A stretch of 64,000 nt of DNA. Source: Segatella hominis. GTDB taxonomy: Bacteria; Bacteroidota; Bacteroidia; Bacteroidales; Bacteroidaceae. The DNA is taken from assembly GCF_004535825.1 (NCBI RefSeq), contig NZ_SGVY01000008.1, positions 1 through 64,000 of the forward strand. Reading direction: 5' to 3'. Both the position numbers and the translations under genes were made by a program. How positions within the stretch are numbered: position 1 is the first letter of the stretch; every line of letters begins with the position of its first letter. This document shows positions 34,384 to 46,565 of this stretch, piece by piece. Under the pieces are notes generated by a model, which worked only from the letters and a program-made list of their open reading frames with translations, had not been told where the DNA came from and ran no database searches.

Positions 34384-37300
34384 CTACTCCTTCATGGCAT
34401 TCATCATGTATTCTCTAGGAGAACAGCCGTAGAGGTTCTTGAACATGGTGCTGAAACTTGCGGAATTGGAGAAACCGCAAGCGTACATCACGTCGGTGAT
34501 GCTCTGCTTGCCATCCTTCAGCAACTTGGCTGCCTGCTGCAGTCGAATGTTGCGGATGAAGCTGTGTGGAGTCTGGTTGGTCAGCTCCTTCATCTTGCGA
34601 TGCAGGTGCACTCGGCTGATGCCCACCTTCTGGGCTATCATATCGACACTCAGGTCGGAATCGCCGATGTTCTCGTTAATCACCTCCATCACGCGCTGCA
34701 TCAGTGCATCATCTGGAGTCTGAATCTTCCTTTGCTCCACCTTCTCCTCCTGACTCTCTTTGCCCGTAAATTTATTTTTCAGCGTGCGGCGCATGGTGAG
34801 CAGGTTGATGATGGTGCGGCGCAGGATGTCCATGTTGAATGGTTTCAGAATGTAGGCATCTGCTCCGGTCTGCAAACCTTCCAGCTGATCTTCTTCACGG
34901 CTCTTTGCCGTGAGCAGGATGATAGGCACATCATTGGTGTTGATGTTTGATTTCAGCTTGGCACAGAGGGTGGTACCATCCATTTCCGGCATCATGATGT
35001 CGCTGATGATGAGGTCAGGCTTATTCTTCAGAATCTCGTTGAGTGCCACCTTTCCGTTAGGATAGGTGCGTATATTGAAGTCGCTGGAGAGCTGGGCCTT
35101 CAGGTAATCCTGAATATCCTCTTCGTCTTCCACAATCACGATTTCAGCCTTGTTTCCCCTTGCTGAGGCTGGCAGATTGCCCTGCATATCCGTTGTGCCG
35201 GCTGCGCTTTCGGCTTTTTCGGCATTTTCCGTCTCCTTCACCTCCTGTTCCAGCTGTTTCACCTCGGCAAGTTCCAGGTTCTGCTCTTCCTTCACCTCTT
35301 CTTCGTCGATGAGTTCTTCGGGTTTCAGATGGTCCTTGCCCAGCGGAATGCGGATGATGAACTCGCTGCCGTGCTCAAACTTGCTTCCCTTCTCGCCCTC
35401 GTTGTTGCGGGCAGAGATGGAGCCGTAGTGCAGTTCCACGAGCGAGCGGGTGAGGTCGAGACCGATTCCCGTACCGACGTTGCGGTCGTTAGGGTCGGCA
35501 GGGGTCTGGTAGAAGCGCTGGAAGATGGTTTCCAGCTTGTCCTTCGGGATACCTATGCCGCTGTCCTTGATGCTGATGTAGGCATGGTGCTCGGTGTGGG
35601 TGAGCGAGAGGAGAATGTGGCCTGCCGTAGGGGTGAACTTGAAGGCGTTCGAAAGGGTGTTGATAATCACCTTGTCGAAGTTGTTCCGGTCTATCCATAC
35701 GGGCAGTTCTTCGCTGTCGTGCTGGTATTCGAAGTCGATGTTCTTGGCCAGAGCCTGCTGCCTGAAGAGTTCGTATTCCTCGTTGATGAACGCCACCATG
35801 TCGGTCTGGCACATGCGCATCACCATCTGTCCCTTGTCTATCTTTCTCAGGTCCATCATCTGGTTGATGAGGTGGAGGATACGTTCCGAGTTCTTTCGGA
35901 TAATCTCGTAGATGCCCTGTCGGTGAGGCTCCTTGTCTTCCTTGATGAGTGAGAGCAGCGGCGTGATGATGAGCGTGAGCGGCGTGCGGATTTCATGACT
36001 GCTGTTCATGAAGAACTTGATCTTCGCCTCGCCCATTTCTTCAGCGTGGATGTGCTGCTGCAGGATGAGCTGGTCTTCCATCTGGCGCTTGCGGTGGCGC
36101 AGGTAGAGCATGATGGCTGCTATGAGGAGCAGCAGATAGAAGAGCTTTGCCCAGATGCTGGCATACCAGGCTGGGTGAATGGTGATGGTGAATTCTTTCA
36201 CCGGTGTTTCGTAGCCATTGCAGATGGCCTTGATGCGGTATTTGTAGCTGCCTGGAGCCATGTGCGAGAAGGCAAGTTCGTTCTGTCCGGCTGGCACGGT
36301 GCGCCAGGCATCGCCGTTGATGCTGTACACATAGCTTATCTGCTCCACATCATTATAGGTGAGGGTAGAGAGCTGCAGGGTAAAGGTGTTGTCTTCGTGA
36401 GAAAGCTGGAAATCACGGGAAAAGGTTGACCAGTTGTCCGTGATGGTATAGCTGCCCGACTTCATGCCCGGAGTCACCATCTTGTTGTTCAAGATGAACC
36501 CCGAGATAACTACCTTTGCCTGCCATGGGTGCTGTCTTACTTGGTCTGCCTGGAACCAGTTGAGTCCGCCCGAACCGCCCATCAGGATGGTTTTTCTATC
36601 CTGTGTGGTGCATACGGAAGCGTCGCTGAATTCGTTGCTCTGCAGTCCGCTTTCGGCATAGAACTTGGTGATTGTTCCGCTCTTGAGAGCCAGTTTGTTG
36701 AGTCCCTTAATGGTTCCTATCCATATATTGCCCTGGTAGTCCTCGGTAATGCTTGCCACGCTGTTGTCGGTGAGCCCGTTGGCTGTGGAATAATGTTTAG
36801 GCTCTATTCCCTTTCTGAAGTCGAAACAGAAGGCTCCATTCTCGGTGCCATACCATACGTGGTCTTTGCTATCTACAAACACGCAGTGCGAAAAACTGTT
36901 CTTGTTCAGGCAGTTGATGCCCTTGAAGGTGGAAACCCAGCTGTTTCGCTTGCGGTCGAGGCACGCCAGTCCCACAGAGGTGGCTATATACACGTGGTTG
37001 CCATCCTTTGATAAGGCCATCTTGGTGAGGTAATCGTTGGGCAGGCTGTTGACCTTGAGGTTGTTATCTGCACCATATTTAGCCTTGTAGTTCCTTCGGC
37101 TTCCGTCTTTCTGCAGGCAGAAGAGACCTTCGCCCATGGTGGCTATCCAGATGTTGCCCTGTGGGTCTTGTTTGATATCGAAGATGCCCACCGACTTGCT
37201 GATACCCAAATCAACAGGGTGGAAGCTTCCGGCTGCATCCATATAGCCCAGACCGTCGGTATAGGTTCCCACCCAGGTTCTGCCCTGCTGGTCCTTACAG

Positions 37301-38490
37301 AGGGTGAGCACGGTGCTTTGGTTTAGGAAATGCCCCTCTACGCTGCGGGTTGCTATATTAAATAGGTATAGGCCATCCTTGTCGGTACCCACCCACACCT
37401 GGTTGCCCTGGTTGATGCTGAGGCTGGTAACGCAGTTTTCGCCAATCACGTTGCGGTTGCCCAGGCGGAAGCCCATGTAGTTGAAGTCGTTCTGTATGTT
37501 GCTCTGCATGAACACGCCTTTCTGCAGCATGCTTACCCAGATGTTGCCCTGATTGTCTTCTATGATGCTGGTTACCTTGCTCTTGGCCAGGTTCACCAGT
37601 CGGCTGAAGAGAGGGTTATCCTGCAGGAATCCGGTCTGAGGGTCATATACATAGATGCCCAGTCCGTCGCAGCCGATATAGAGCTTGTTGTTGCGGCTGA
37701 TATAGATGTTGTCGATGGGCAGGTTTCCGATGCTGCTGATTCGGGTAAAGGCGTTGCTTCCTGCCCTGAGCAGATATACGCCCTGGTTCTTGCTGGCGAG
37801 ATAGATGTTGCCCAGGGCGTCCTGCTGGATATCCTGTGCGCCCACGCCTTCGGTACCGGCAAAGTGGGAGGTGACTCTACCGTTTGTTTCCTTGCGGTAG
37901 AGTTTTCCGTCTTCGGTGATGATCCAGAGTCTGCCCCGTTTATCTTCCAGGAGTTTGTGGATATATTTCAGTTTTTCCACCTCTCCCTTCATGGCATGGC
38001 ATTTTTGTTCATCCTGCTTTTTGAGCATGATGCCATAACCGGATGTTGCCACGGCTACGTCTTTATTTTTTAGGGGATATACCTGCTTTACGTAGGTGGC
38101 GAGTTCTTTGCCTTTGGAATCGAGCATAGGGATTTTTAGGAATTCGCTTCCCGTAAATTCCAATAGAGAGTTGTTGGTACCTAACAGGATATGTTCTTTC
38201 TCGTCTTGAGCAAGGCTAATGATGTAGTTGCTGTTGAGACCTAAAAAATTTGACATATCCTTTTTTATAACGGTGATGTGGTAACCATCGTAGGTGTTCA
38301 AACCGTTGCGGGTGGCTATCCAGATGAATCCGCTCTTGTCCTGGAACACCTGCGTGGCGAGGTTGCTTGATAGTTGATTGTCTGTATTGAACAGCTTACC
38401 GCTCAGCCCCCATGACGGGAGGATAGAGAAAACTGATAGAATGAGTATCAGAATGATACTTTTCACGACTAACTGGTATTTTGTGTTCAT
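34384..38490 (-). CDS. Hybrid two-component system regulator (HTCS)
   Basis: About 1,368 residues from MNTKYQLVVKS (an upstream Met adds five). Order: N-terminal signal/membrane segment; ~700-residue periplasmic sensor made of propeller repeats (GFIWIATRNGLNTYDG, GNIWVSMLQKG, GNIWIATMGEG) and a Y_Y_Y domain; one transmembrane helix; histidine kinase with NSSHEIRTPLTL (His about residue 832); HATPase (NTLSNAFKFTP, GTGIGLDL); receiver with Asp in LIISDIMMPEMDG (about 1164); and AraC-type DNA-binding domain. It senses an oligosaccharide in the periplasm and should activate the divergent PUL genes. All phosphorelay residues are intact. A -7 motif TATTTTTG is at 38549-38556. Confidence 0.96.
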   Translation of the reverse strand: MNTKYQLVVKSIILILILSVFSILPSWGLSGKLFNTDNQLSSNLATQVFQDKSGFIWIATRNGLNTYDGYHITVIKKDMSNFLGLNSNYIISLAQDEKEHILLGTNNSLLEFTGSEFLKIPMLDSKGKELATYVKQVYPLKNKDVAVATSGYGIMLKKQDEQKCHAMKGEVEKLKYIHKLLEDKRGRLWIITEDGKLYRKETNGRVTSHFAGTEGVGAQDIQQDALGNIYLASKNQGVYLLRAGSNAFTRISSIGNLPIDNIYISRNNKLYIGCDGLGIYVYDPQTGFLQDNPLFSRLVNLAKSKVTSIIEDNQGNIWVSMLQKGVFMQSNIQNDFNYMGFRLGNRNVIGENCVTSLSINQGNQVWVGTDKDGLYLFNIATRSVEGHFLNQSTVLTLCKDQQGRTWVGTYTDGLGYMDAAGSFHPVDLGISKSVGIFDIKQDPQGNIWIATMGEGLFCLQKDGSRRNYKAKYGADNNLKVNSLPNDYLTKMALSKDGNHVYIATSVGLACLDRKRNSWVSTFKGINCLNKNSFSHCVFVDSKDHVWYGTENGAFCFDFRKGIEPKHYSTANGLTDNSVASITEDYQGNIWIGTIKGLNKLALKSGTITKFYAESGLQSNEFSDASVCTTQDRKTILMGGSGGLNWFQADQVRQHPWQAKVVISGFILNNKMVTPGMKSGSYTITDNWSTFSRDFQLSHEDNTFTLQLSTLTYNDVEQISYVYSINGDAWRTVPAGQNELAFSHMAPGSYKYRIKAICNGYETPVKEFTITIHPAWYASIWAKLFYLLLLIAAIMLYLRHRKRQMEDQLILQQHIHAEEMGEAKIKFFMNSSHEIRTPLTLIITPLLSLIKEDKEPHRQGIYEIIRKNSERILHLINQMMDLRKIDKGQMVMRMCQTDMVAFINEEYELFRQQALAKNIDFEYQHDSEELPVWIDRNNFDKVIINTLSNAFKFTPTAGHILLSLTHTEHHAYISIKDSGIGIPKDKLETIFQRFYQTPADPNDRNVGTGIGLDLTRSLVELHYGSISARNNEGEKGSKFEHGSEFIIRIPLGKDHLKPEELIDEEEVKEEQNLELAEVKQLEQEVKETENAEKAESAAGTTDMQGNLPASARGNKAEIVIVEDEEDIQDYLKAQLSSDFNIRTYPNGKVALNEILKNKPDLIISDIMMPEMDGTTLCAKLKSNINTNDVPIILLTAKSREEDQLEGLQTGADAYILKPFNMDILRRTIINLLTMRRTLKNKFTGKESQEEKVEQRKIQTPDDALMQRVMEVINENIGDSDLSVDMIAQKVGISRVHLHRKMKELTNQTPHSFIRNIRLQQAAKLLKDGKQSITDVMYACGFSNSASFSTMFKNLYGCSPREYMMNAMKE

Positions 38491-38706
38491 TATAAGTTTA
38501 ATCATTATTGGTTTATCATGCGAGCTTATTGTAAGCTTTTTCTGAGTGCAAAAATAGTGTTTTTTTTTGATTATTCAAGTAAAAACAAGATTTTTTTTAC
38601 TTTGTGTGATGAAAAATGTTACATGTCGTAAAGTATTTGTTATATCCTGTAAGCGATTAGAAAAGAAATCGTTACTTGTAATAAAGTACATATTATATAA
38701 TAGCAG

Positions 38707-38908
38707 TATCTTTGCAACTGAAAAAGAGTTTGTTTTTTAAATAGGTTAGGTTTAATAGGTTAGGTTTATTAATAGTTAGGTTTACTAATAGTTAGGTTTA
38801 CTAACGTTTAGATTTATTTTGGTTTATAACATTTCAGATATCATGTTGCTATAGGCTCATGATTAATTGGTTTTCTAAGAATGGTGCGTAGTGATTACGC
38901 GCCATTCT
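38707..38908 (+). promoter_or_regulatory. PUL promoter and structured leader with direct repeats
   Basis: TATCTTTG at 38707-38714 is a -7 element. Downstream, GTTAGGTTTA occurs four times at steps of 14-16 bases (38745, 38759, 38775, 38791), with a degenerate fifth copy near 38806. A 13-bp stem follows (38878-38890 with 38896-38908; AGAATGG pairs with CCATTCT). The hairpin has no long U-tract. All of this precedes the 40-codon gene at 38955. The repeats could be binding sites of the HTCS or part of a leader RNA that controls the PUL. The rest of 38491-38954 shows nothing else. Confidence 0.55.
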
Positions 38909-38954
38909 ATTTTACAAAATATGATAGAATCTAAAAACAATAACTATACTATAT

Positions 38955-39077
38955 ATGAAAAAGAAAATAATACTTGGCTTGGCGATGACCATGGTGTCAT
39001 TGCTTGGCAATGCGGCTGACAATCTTCCTGGTCAGCAGGTAGTCAAGGGCTACAAGGGCATCGTGATTAAAGAATAA
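38955..39077 (+). CDS. 40-residue putative secreted peptide
   Basis: The frame reads MKKKIILGLAMTMVSLLGNA, a classic signal peptide, then about 20 more residues ending YKGIVIKE. The mature part would be only ~20 residues. It starts 240 bases after the PUL promoter and stops 27 bases before the esterase gene, so it is the first gene of that transcript. It may be a real small peptide, a leader peptide coupling translation, or the first codons of a lost secreted enzyme. I recognise no family. Confidence 0.45.
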   Translation: MKKKIILGLAMTMVSLLGNAADNLPGQQVVKGYKGIVIKE

Positions 39078-41015
<1,938 letters not shown>

Positions 41016-41054
41016 CAAGACTGGAAATCAATAAGATAATATAAAAAGTTGTAT

Positions 41055-41090
41055 CCCGAAACTGCCTGGCAGTTTCGGGATTTCTTTTTG
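41055..41090 (+). terminator. Terminator after the esterase gene
   Basis: CCCGAAACTGC pairs with GCAGTTTCGGG around a three-base loop, followed by TTTCTTTTTG. Confidence 0.85.
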
Positions 41091-41185
41091 TTACATTTCT
41101 AATATCTTTTGTATCTTTTTGCTTTTTTATTGTGTTTCGTAAAGTAATTGTAACATAAGAGAAAGTCATGTGACGAAATAAATCT

Positions 41186-41193
41186 TAATTTTG
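41186..41193 (+). promoter_or_regulatory. -7 element of the susCD-like operon
   Basis: TAATTTTG, about 80 bases before the SusC start codon. The preceding terminator supports separate transcription from the esterase gene. Confidence 0.5.
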
Positions 41194-41274
41194 CAGCGTG
41201 CTTTACAAAAGAATGTTTTTACTGAACACGAACAATCATAAATTAAGAAAATTAACAATTTAATCTATTCTCTT

Positions 41275-44200
41275 ATGAGGAACTTAAGAAAGATTGAAAA
41301 GCCGTTAGCGTTGCTATCCTTTCTCTGTTTATTCCCTGCAGGAATGTCGGCTCAGAGTATTGTAAAAGGAGTAGTTACAGATCTAAGTGGTGAACCTGTC
41401 ATTGGTGCAACAGTGAAAGCTGCAGGTAGCAAGCTGGGTGTGGTTACTGATTTGGATGGTAAGTTTAGCATTGATGCTGCACCTGATGCAACATTGACTA
41501 TTACCTATGTGGGTATGGAGACTAAGACCGTGAAAGCTCAGGCTGGTAAAACGCTTACCATTACCTTGAAGGATGATTCTAAAGTTCTGAATGATGTCGT
41601 TGTCATCGGTTATGGCGTTCAGAAGAAGAGCGACCTGACAGGTGCAGTTGCATCTATCAAGAGCGATGACATCAAGGGCTTGTCAGCTACCGATGCCGGT
41701 GCTGCCCTCCAGGGTAAGGCTGCCGGTGTACAGATTATCAACTCGGGTGGTCCGGGTGAGGCTGCCGATATCCGTATCCGTGGTTATTCTTCCAATAGTG
41801 GTAATATCGGTCCGTTGCTCATCGTCGATGGTCTGAAGGTGGATAACATCCAGTATCTGGATCCATCTATGATTGAAAGCATGGAGGTATTGAAGGATGC
41901 CGCTTCTGCTGCCATCTATGGTGCGCAGGCGGGTAATGGTGTCGTTATCATCACAACCAAGACGGGTGCTGCCAATGGCGGTAAGGCACAGATTTCTTAT
42001 AGCAGCAAGTTCACTATCCAGTCGTTGGGAAAGAAGGCTGATATCTTTGATGCTCCTGAGTATATCGAGTATCACAAGTATTTGGGCGACTTGACCGATG
42101 ATCTTCTGAAGAAGAACAACTATAATGGTCAGAACACCAACTGGTATGACGAGGTGTTTGAGAACAGTCTGGCTCATCAGCATAGCCTCACCATGCAGAC
42201 AAGCAATGGCAAGGGCCGTTTCCTCGCCAGTCTGAATATCCTCAACAATGATGGTATCGTGAAGGGCAACAATGATACCTACAAGCGCTTCACCGGTCAG
42301 ATCAATGCTGATTATGATATTTACAAGTGGTTGAACATTACTACCAATACATCTTTCGAAAAGTGGAAGATCAAGGGCGTGACCAAGGGTTATGGTTCAT
42401 TGCTGAACTCTGTGGTTTCCATCGACCCATTAACTCCTGCTTATTATAGTAATGTCGATGATCTGGCTCCTGCCATGAAGGCGGCTCTCGAAGCAGGCAA
42501 GGCGGTGATGCGAGATCCTAACCATAACAATGACTACTATGCTACTTCAAAATATGTAGAGGAAGCAACAGGTAACCCATTGGCTCAGAAAGACCGTCAT
42601 GACATCACCAATTCAGGTATCAATGTGCGTGGAACCGTGGCTGCCAATCTCAAGCCATTCAAGGGCTTTACCTTTACTTCCCGTCTGGGCTACCGCATTA
42701 CCCAGAGCAATTACCACAAGTTTGAGGCGCCATACTATCTCAATACAATGGCCAACTCAACCAAGTACAGCATTGAGGCACGTTCCAACAACGGCTTATA
42801 CTATCAGTGGGAGAACTTCGCCAACTATATGAATACATTCGGCAAGCATACAGTGGGTGCGATGGTAGGTATGTCGTTTACCAAGAATCATTGGGACAAC
42901 AATACCATTTCTTCAGAAGGAGATAATATTCTTTCTGCCTATGAGTCCAACTTCCGCTACATCGACTACTTGCTGGCTGATGCCACCAAGAGCGTGGGCA
43001 ATGCTCCGGGTGATGCTACCGAGCTTTCTTACTTCGGACGTTTGAGCTACAGCTACGACAACCGTTACTTCCTGCAGGTCAACTTCCGTCGTGATGCCTT
43101 CGATACATCCAAGCTTTCCAAGAAGGCTCGTTGGGGTAACTTCCCATCTTTCTCTGCAGGATGGTCTATCAGCAACGAGAAGTTCTTCAAGGATCATATC
43201 GACCGTGATGCCGTTTCCTTCCTGAAGCTCCGTGCATCATGGGGTCGCAATGGTAACGTCAATATCCTGAGCGGTTATCGATATTCTTCTCCTATTGCAC
43301 TCAACCAGAGCTTCTATCAGTATAATCCGTCTATCGGTGATGGTAAGCTTACCTATGGTTCCAAGCCAACTGGTATTGCCAATCCAGACTTGACATGGGA
43401 GACATCTGAGCAGGTGGACTTGGGTCTTGATGCTCGTTTCCTTAACGACCGTCTTACCTTGGGTGTTGACTGGTATCGCAAGACTACCAAAGACCTCTTG
43501 ATTGAGATTGCTCCTCTTCCAGAAATCGGTGTCAACAAGATTGTTGTGAATTCCGGTAAGGTTCTCAACTCAGGTCTTGATATCGAGTTGGGCTGGAGAG
43601 ACAACATCAAGGACTTCAAGTATGGAGTTACCGTGAATGGTTCTACCTTGAAGAACGAGGTAAAGGAGGTTTCTGCTATGGTAAACCGTCTGACCGAGAT
43701 AGGTATTGATGGATTCAACAACCAGTTGAAGCCAACCTTCGAGGCTGGTCACTCCGTATGGTATTTCCGTGGTTACAAGTATGCAGGTGTTGCAGAAGAT
43801 GGCAGTGCCCTCTATTATGACAAGAATGGCAAAGTCACTCCAGCTCCAACCGATGAGGACAAGCAGGATTTGGGTGCAGGTATTCCTAAGTTTACCTATG
43901 GTATCACCATCAATCTGGCTTATAAGGGATTCGACTTCTCCGTATTCGGTACAGGTGCAGCAGGCAACAAGATTTACAACCTGATGGTATCTGCCGACCG
44001 CCCATTGATTAACGGTATCACCACCTATTGGGAGAATTCATGGAGAGAAGACCGTACCAATGCCAAGTATCCTGATATGAAGAAGGTTGCTACCGACTGG
44101 AAGTTCTTCAGCTCTGATGCAGCTATCTTCAGTGGTTCCTACTTCAAGTTCAAGCAGATTCAGCTGGGTTACACCTTGCCAAAGCTCATTACAAGCAAGA

Positions 44201-44376
44201 TTGGCTTGAGCGACCTCCGTGTTTACTGCTCATTGGATGATTTCTTCACCATCACCAACTATCCTGGTGCCGACCCTGAGACTGCTTCCATGAACAGTGG
44301 TGCATCCCGTGGTTTCGATAATGGTACCTATCCAACTTCCAAGAAGATGGTATTCGGTATCAATGTAACATTCTAA
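41275..44376 (+). CDS. SusC/RagA-type TonB-dependent outer-membrane transporter
   Basis: 1,033 residues, usual size. Order: signal peptide ending GMSAQ; carboxypeptidase-regulatory-like domain (VKGVVTDLSGEPVIGATVK); TonB box and plug (VVVIGYGVQKKSDLTGAVASI, the SusC signature NGVVIITTKTG); 22-strand barrel ending with the aromatic MVFGINVTF. It imports oligosaccharides across the outer membrane with energy from TonB. The partner SusD-like lipoprotein follows after 19 bases. With GH43 and CE6/CE1 enzymes on both sides, xylan or arabinoxylan fragments are the likely cargo. Confidence 0.97.
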   Translation: MRNLRKIEKPLALLSFLCLFPAGMSAQSIVKGVVTDLSGEPVIGATVKAAGSKLGVVTDLDGKFSIDAAPDATLTITYVGMETKTVKAQAGKTLTITLKDDSKVLNDVVVIGYGVQKKSDLTGAVASIKSDDIKGLSATDAGAALQGKAAGVQIINSGGPGEAADIRIRGYSSNSGNIGPLLIVDGLKVDNIQYLDPSMIESMEVLKDAASAAIYGAQAGNGVVIITTKTGAANGGKAQISYSSKFTIQSLGKKADIFDAPEYIEYHKYLGDLTDDLLKKNNYNGQNTNWYDEVFENSLAHQHSLTMQTSNGKGRFLASLNILNNDGIVKGNNDTYKRFTGQINADYDIYKWLNITTNTSFEKWKIKGVTKGYGSLLNSVVSIDPLTPAYYSNVDDLAPAMKAALEAGKAVMRDPNHNNDYYATSKYVEEATGNPLAQKDRHDITNSGINVRGTVAANLKPFKGFTFTSRLGYRITQSNYHKFEAPYYLNTMANSTKYSIEARSNNGLYYQWENFANYMNTFGKHTVGAMVGMSFTKNHWDNNTISSEGDNILSAYESNFRYIDYLLADATKSVGNAPGDATELSYFGRLSYSYDNRYFLQVNFRRDAFDTSKLSKKARWGNFPSFSAGWSISNEKFFKDHIDRDAVSFLKLRASWGRNGNVNILSGYRYSSPIALNQSFYQYNPSIGDGKLTYGSKPTGIANPDLTWETSEQVDLGLDARFLNDRLTLGVDWYRKTTKDLLIEIAPLPEIGVNKIVVNSGKVLNSGLDIELGWRDNIKDFKYGVTVNGSTLKNEVKEVSAMVNRLTEIGIDGFNNQLKPTFEAGHSVWYFRGYKYAGVAEDGSALYYDKNGKVTPAPTDEDKQDLGAGIPKFTYGITINLAYKGFDFSVFGTGAAGNKIYNLMVSADRPLINGITTYWENSWREDRTNAKYPDMKKVATDWKFFSSDAAIFSGSYFKFKQIQLGYTLPKLITSKIGLSDLRVYCSLDDFFTITNYPGADPETASMNSGASRGFDNGTYPTSKKMVFGINVTF

Positions 44377-44395
44377 CCTTTTAAAACGAAAAGAA

Positions 44396-46204
44396 ATGAA
44401 GAAAATATTATTTTCAACCATACTGACACTCGCTGCAGCAGGCACCATGACACTCACCACATCTTGTGAGGATCAGTTGGATATCGAGCAGAAGGGTGTT
44501 ATCTTATCAGAGAATTTCTATAAGACTGATGCTGATGCCGAGGCAGCCCTGGTTGCAGCTTACGAGGGATTCATGTGTAATGTAGTGGGACGTAATCACG
44601 ATGGTGGTGGTCCTGGCATCTACACTCCTTATAAGATTATCACCAATATGTGTGGTGATGATGTGCTCTATGCCAGTGGTAACTATGGCGACCACGAGTT
44701 CAGCGGTATGCTCAATGAGTTCCGTTACGATGCTGAGGCAGAGGTGCCTAAGTTTATGTACACCGGTCTTTATCACTCGGTATATACCTGTAATCTCGTT
44801 ACTGATCATTTCCAAAAAGCAGCTGATACTCCAGTCAAGAAACGCTGCGTAGCTGAGGCTCGTGTTCTTCGTGCCTTCGACTACTTCCTGCTGGCTAATC
44901 TCTGGGATAATCCTCCGTTCGTAGATCACGTATTGGAAAGAACTGATCTTCCTTATAACTGCAACAACAAGAATCTTGAGCACCCTATGGACCACAAGCA
45001 GCTCATTGAGTGGGTGGCTAAGGAGTGCGAGGAGGCTGCTGCCGACCTCGACGAGCGCAAGGGCACCGATGATAAGGATGGTGCAGTCAAGGTGACCAAG
45101 GGCTTTGCATGGGCTCTGGCTGGTAAGGCTTACCTCTTCGCCGCTGAATATGATAAGGCTAAGACAGCTCTCAAGAAGGTAATCGACTCAGGCAAGTATG
45201 CGCTTGTTCCTGGCGACCGCTATATGGACAACTTCCATATTGAGGGCGATGGCAATGAGGAGAAGGTCTTCGAAATCAACTTCGAGTACAATGCTGGTAA
45301 GGGATCATGGGATGGTATGATTCAGCGTTCCAGCTGGATGGAATCTAATGCCTGGAACTGGCGTGCCGCCAGCTTCGTCCAGTCACCACAGAGAGTTTAT
45401 AGTGGTATTGATGGCTGGGGTGGTCTTGGCGTTCCTCAGTGGTTTGGTGATGAATTCCATGCCAATGATGGTGATTCCTATCGCTTCAAAGCTACTTTGA
45501 AGCATATTGATGATGCTGTCTATAAGATGGAATATGCTGACCCTGCATTGAATGCAATGTCGGTAGAAGAGAAGATGAAGAGCAAAAAGGTGGGTATCAA
45601 CGACCCAGTACAGGGACTCTACGACAACTCATTCTGGTTGGCTTTCAAGCAGGTAATGAGAAAGGCTGATACTGAAGGCGGCAAATATGGAGACGGCAAT
45701 ATTCGTCTGAACAACTATGTTGTGATGCGTTATGCTGAGGTATTGCTCAATTATGCGGAAGCTTGTCTTCAGACAGGCGATCAGGACGAAGCTACGAGAT
45801 ATATCAATATGATTCAGGAGCGCGCCGGTTCAAGGACCATCAGCCAAACCGTAAATATGGATGTGCTGAAGAAGGAGAAGTCTTACGAGCTCTGGCTGGA
45901 AGGCTGCCGCTGGTTCGACGTGATGCGTTGGAAGGATACCAAGGCTATCGAGCGCCTGAAGAATGTAGGCTCTGACTGTCCTCATCTATTCGATAAGTTG
46001 TTCCGTAAACCTAAGTCTGGTGACCGCAAGGTTACCTGGGAAAATGGTACAGAGGCCAACAGCCGTTTCTATACCGTATCTACCAGTGCTGCCAAGGATG
46101 CCGGTTTCAACGTAGGTTTCAAGAAGGGCAAGCATGAGTTCTTCCCTTATCCACAGACCGTGATGGATAAGAATCCTAACCTGGAGCAGAATCCTGGTTG
46201 GTAA
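44396..46204 (+). CDS. SusD/RagB-type surface glycan-binding lipoprotein
   Basis: 602 residues. Lipoprotein signal with Cys24 (LTTSC). SusD features: SENFYKTDADAEAALVAAYEGF, the TPR helices with ARVLRAFDYFLLANLWDNPPFV, FAWALAGKAYLFAAEYDKAKTALKKVI, YVVMRYAEVLLNYAEACLQTGD and ERAGSRT followed by KKEKSYELWLEGCRWFDVMRWKDT. It caps the SusC barrel on the cell surface and binds the oligosaccharide. A terminator follows, so the SusCD pair forms one unit. Confidence 0.97.
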   Translation: MKKILFSTILTLAAAGTMTLTTSCEDQLDIEQKGVILSENFYKTDADAEAALVAAYEGFMCNVVGRNHDGGGPGIYTPYKIITNMCGDDVLYASGNYGDHEFSGMLNEFRYDAEAEVPKFMYTGLYHSVYTCNLVTDHFQKAADTPVKKRCVAEARVLRAFDYFLLANLWDNPPFVDHVLERTDLPYNCNNKNLEHPMDHKQLIEWVAKECEEAAADLDERKGTDDKDGAVKVTKGFAWALAGKAYLFAAEYDKAKTALKKVIDSGKYALVPGDRYMDNFHIEGDGNEEKVFEINFEYNAGKGSWDGMIQRSSWMESNAWNWRAASFVQSPQRVYSGIDGWGGLGVPQWFGDEFHANDGDSYRFKATLKHIDDAVYKMEYADPALNAMSVEEKMKSKKVGINDPVQGLYDNSFWLAFKQVMRKADTEGGKYGDGNIRLNNYVVMRYAEVLLNYAEACLQTGDQDEATRYINMIQERAGSRTISQTVNMDVLKKEKSYELWLEGCRWFDVMRWKDTKAIERLKNVGSDCPHLFDKLFRKPKSGDRKVTWENGTEANSRFYTVSTSAAKDAGFNVGFKKGKHEFFPYPQTVMDKNPNLEQNPGW

Positions 46205-46267
46205 TCATGAAGTTGTTTTGTAAATAAAACGTTTTAAGTTTAAAGAACTATAGATTGTTTGACAATT

Positions 46268-46306
46268 AAGGGGGTGTTTTGAAAAGAAGCACCCCCTTTT
46301 TTCTTC
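46268..46306 (+). terminator. Terminator after the susCD-like pair
   Basis: GGGGGTG (46270-46276) pairs with CACCCCC (46290-46296), followed by six T. Confidence 0.85.
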
Positions 46307-46323
46307 TTTAAAGGAATTTGCGT

Positions 46324-46515
46324 ATGAAAACATGGATGTGTGCCCAGCTTTGGCGCATCGAGCAGCTTACCGATGGCACCTATCGCATCATGCCAAAGGC
46401 TGTGCCAGGCACAGAAGAGAAACTGGCATTGGTTTCACTCAGCGATTGTACCCCAGGTCTGGCTCCTTTCGATTTCAACAGCGATAATTCTAAATGGAAT
46501 TTTAGGCAACAATAA
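46324..46515 (+). pseudogene. 3' fragment of a lost secreted protein, probably carbohydrate-active
   Basis: 63 codons reading LWRIEQLTDGTYRIMPKAVPG and ending FDFNSDNSKWNFRQQ. This reads like the last strands of a ricin/beta-trefoil-type or similar C-terminal domain found on PUL enzymes. There is no signal peptide and no upstream domain, although an AAGGA sequence precedes the ATG. I regard it as the remains of a gene once located between SusD and the GH43 genes. The parent family is uncertain. Confidence 0.55.
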
Positions 46516-46565
46516 ATCCATGATGAATCCCAATTTAATATACTAATAGCTTAATAGTAATTGCA

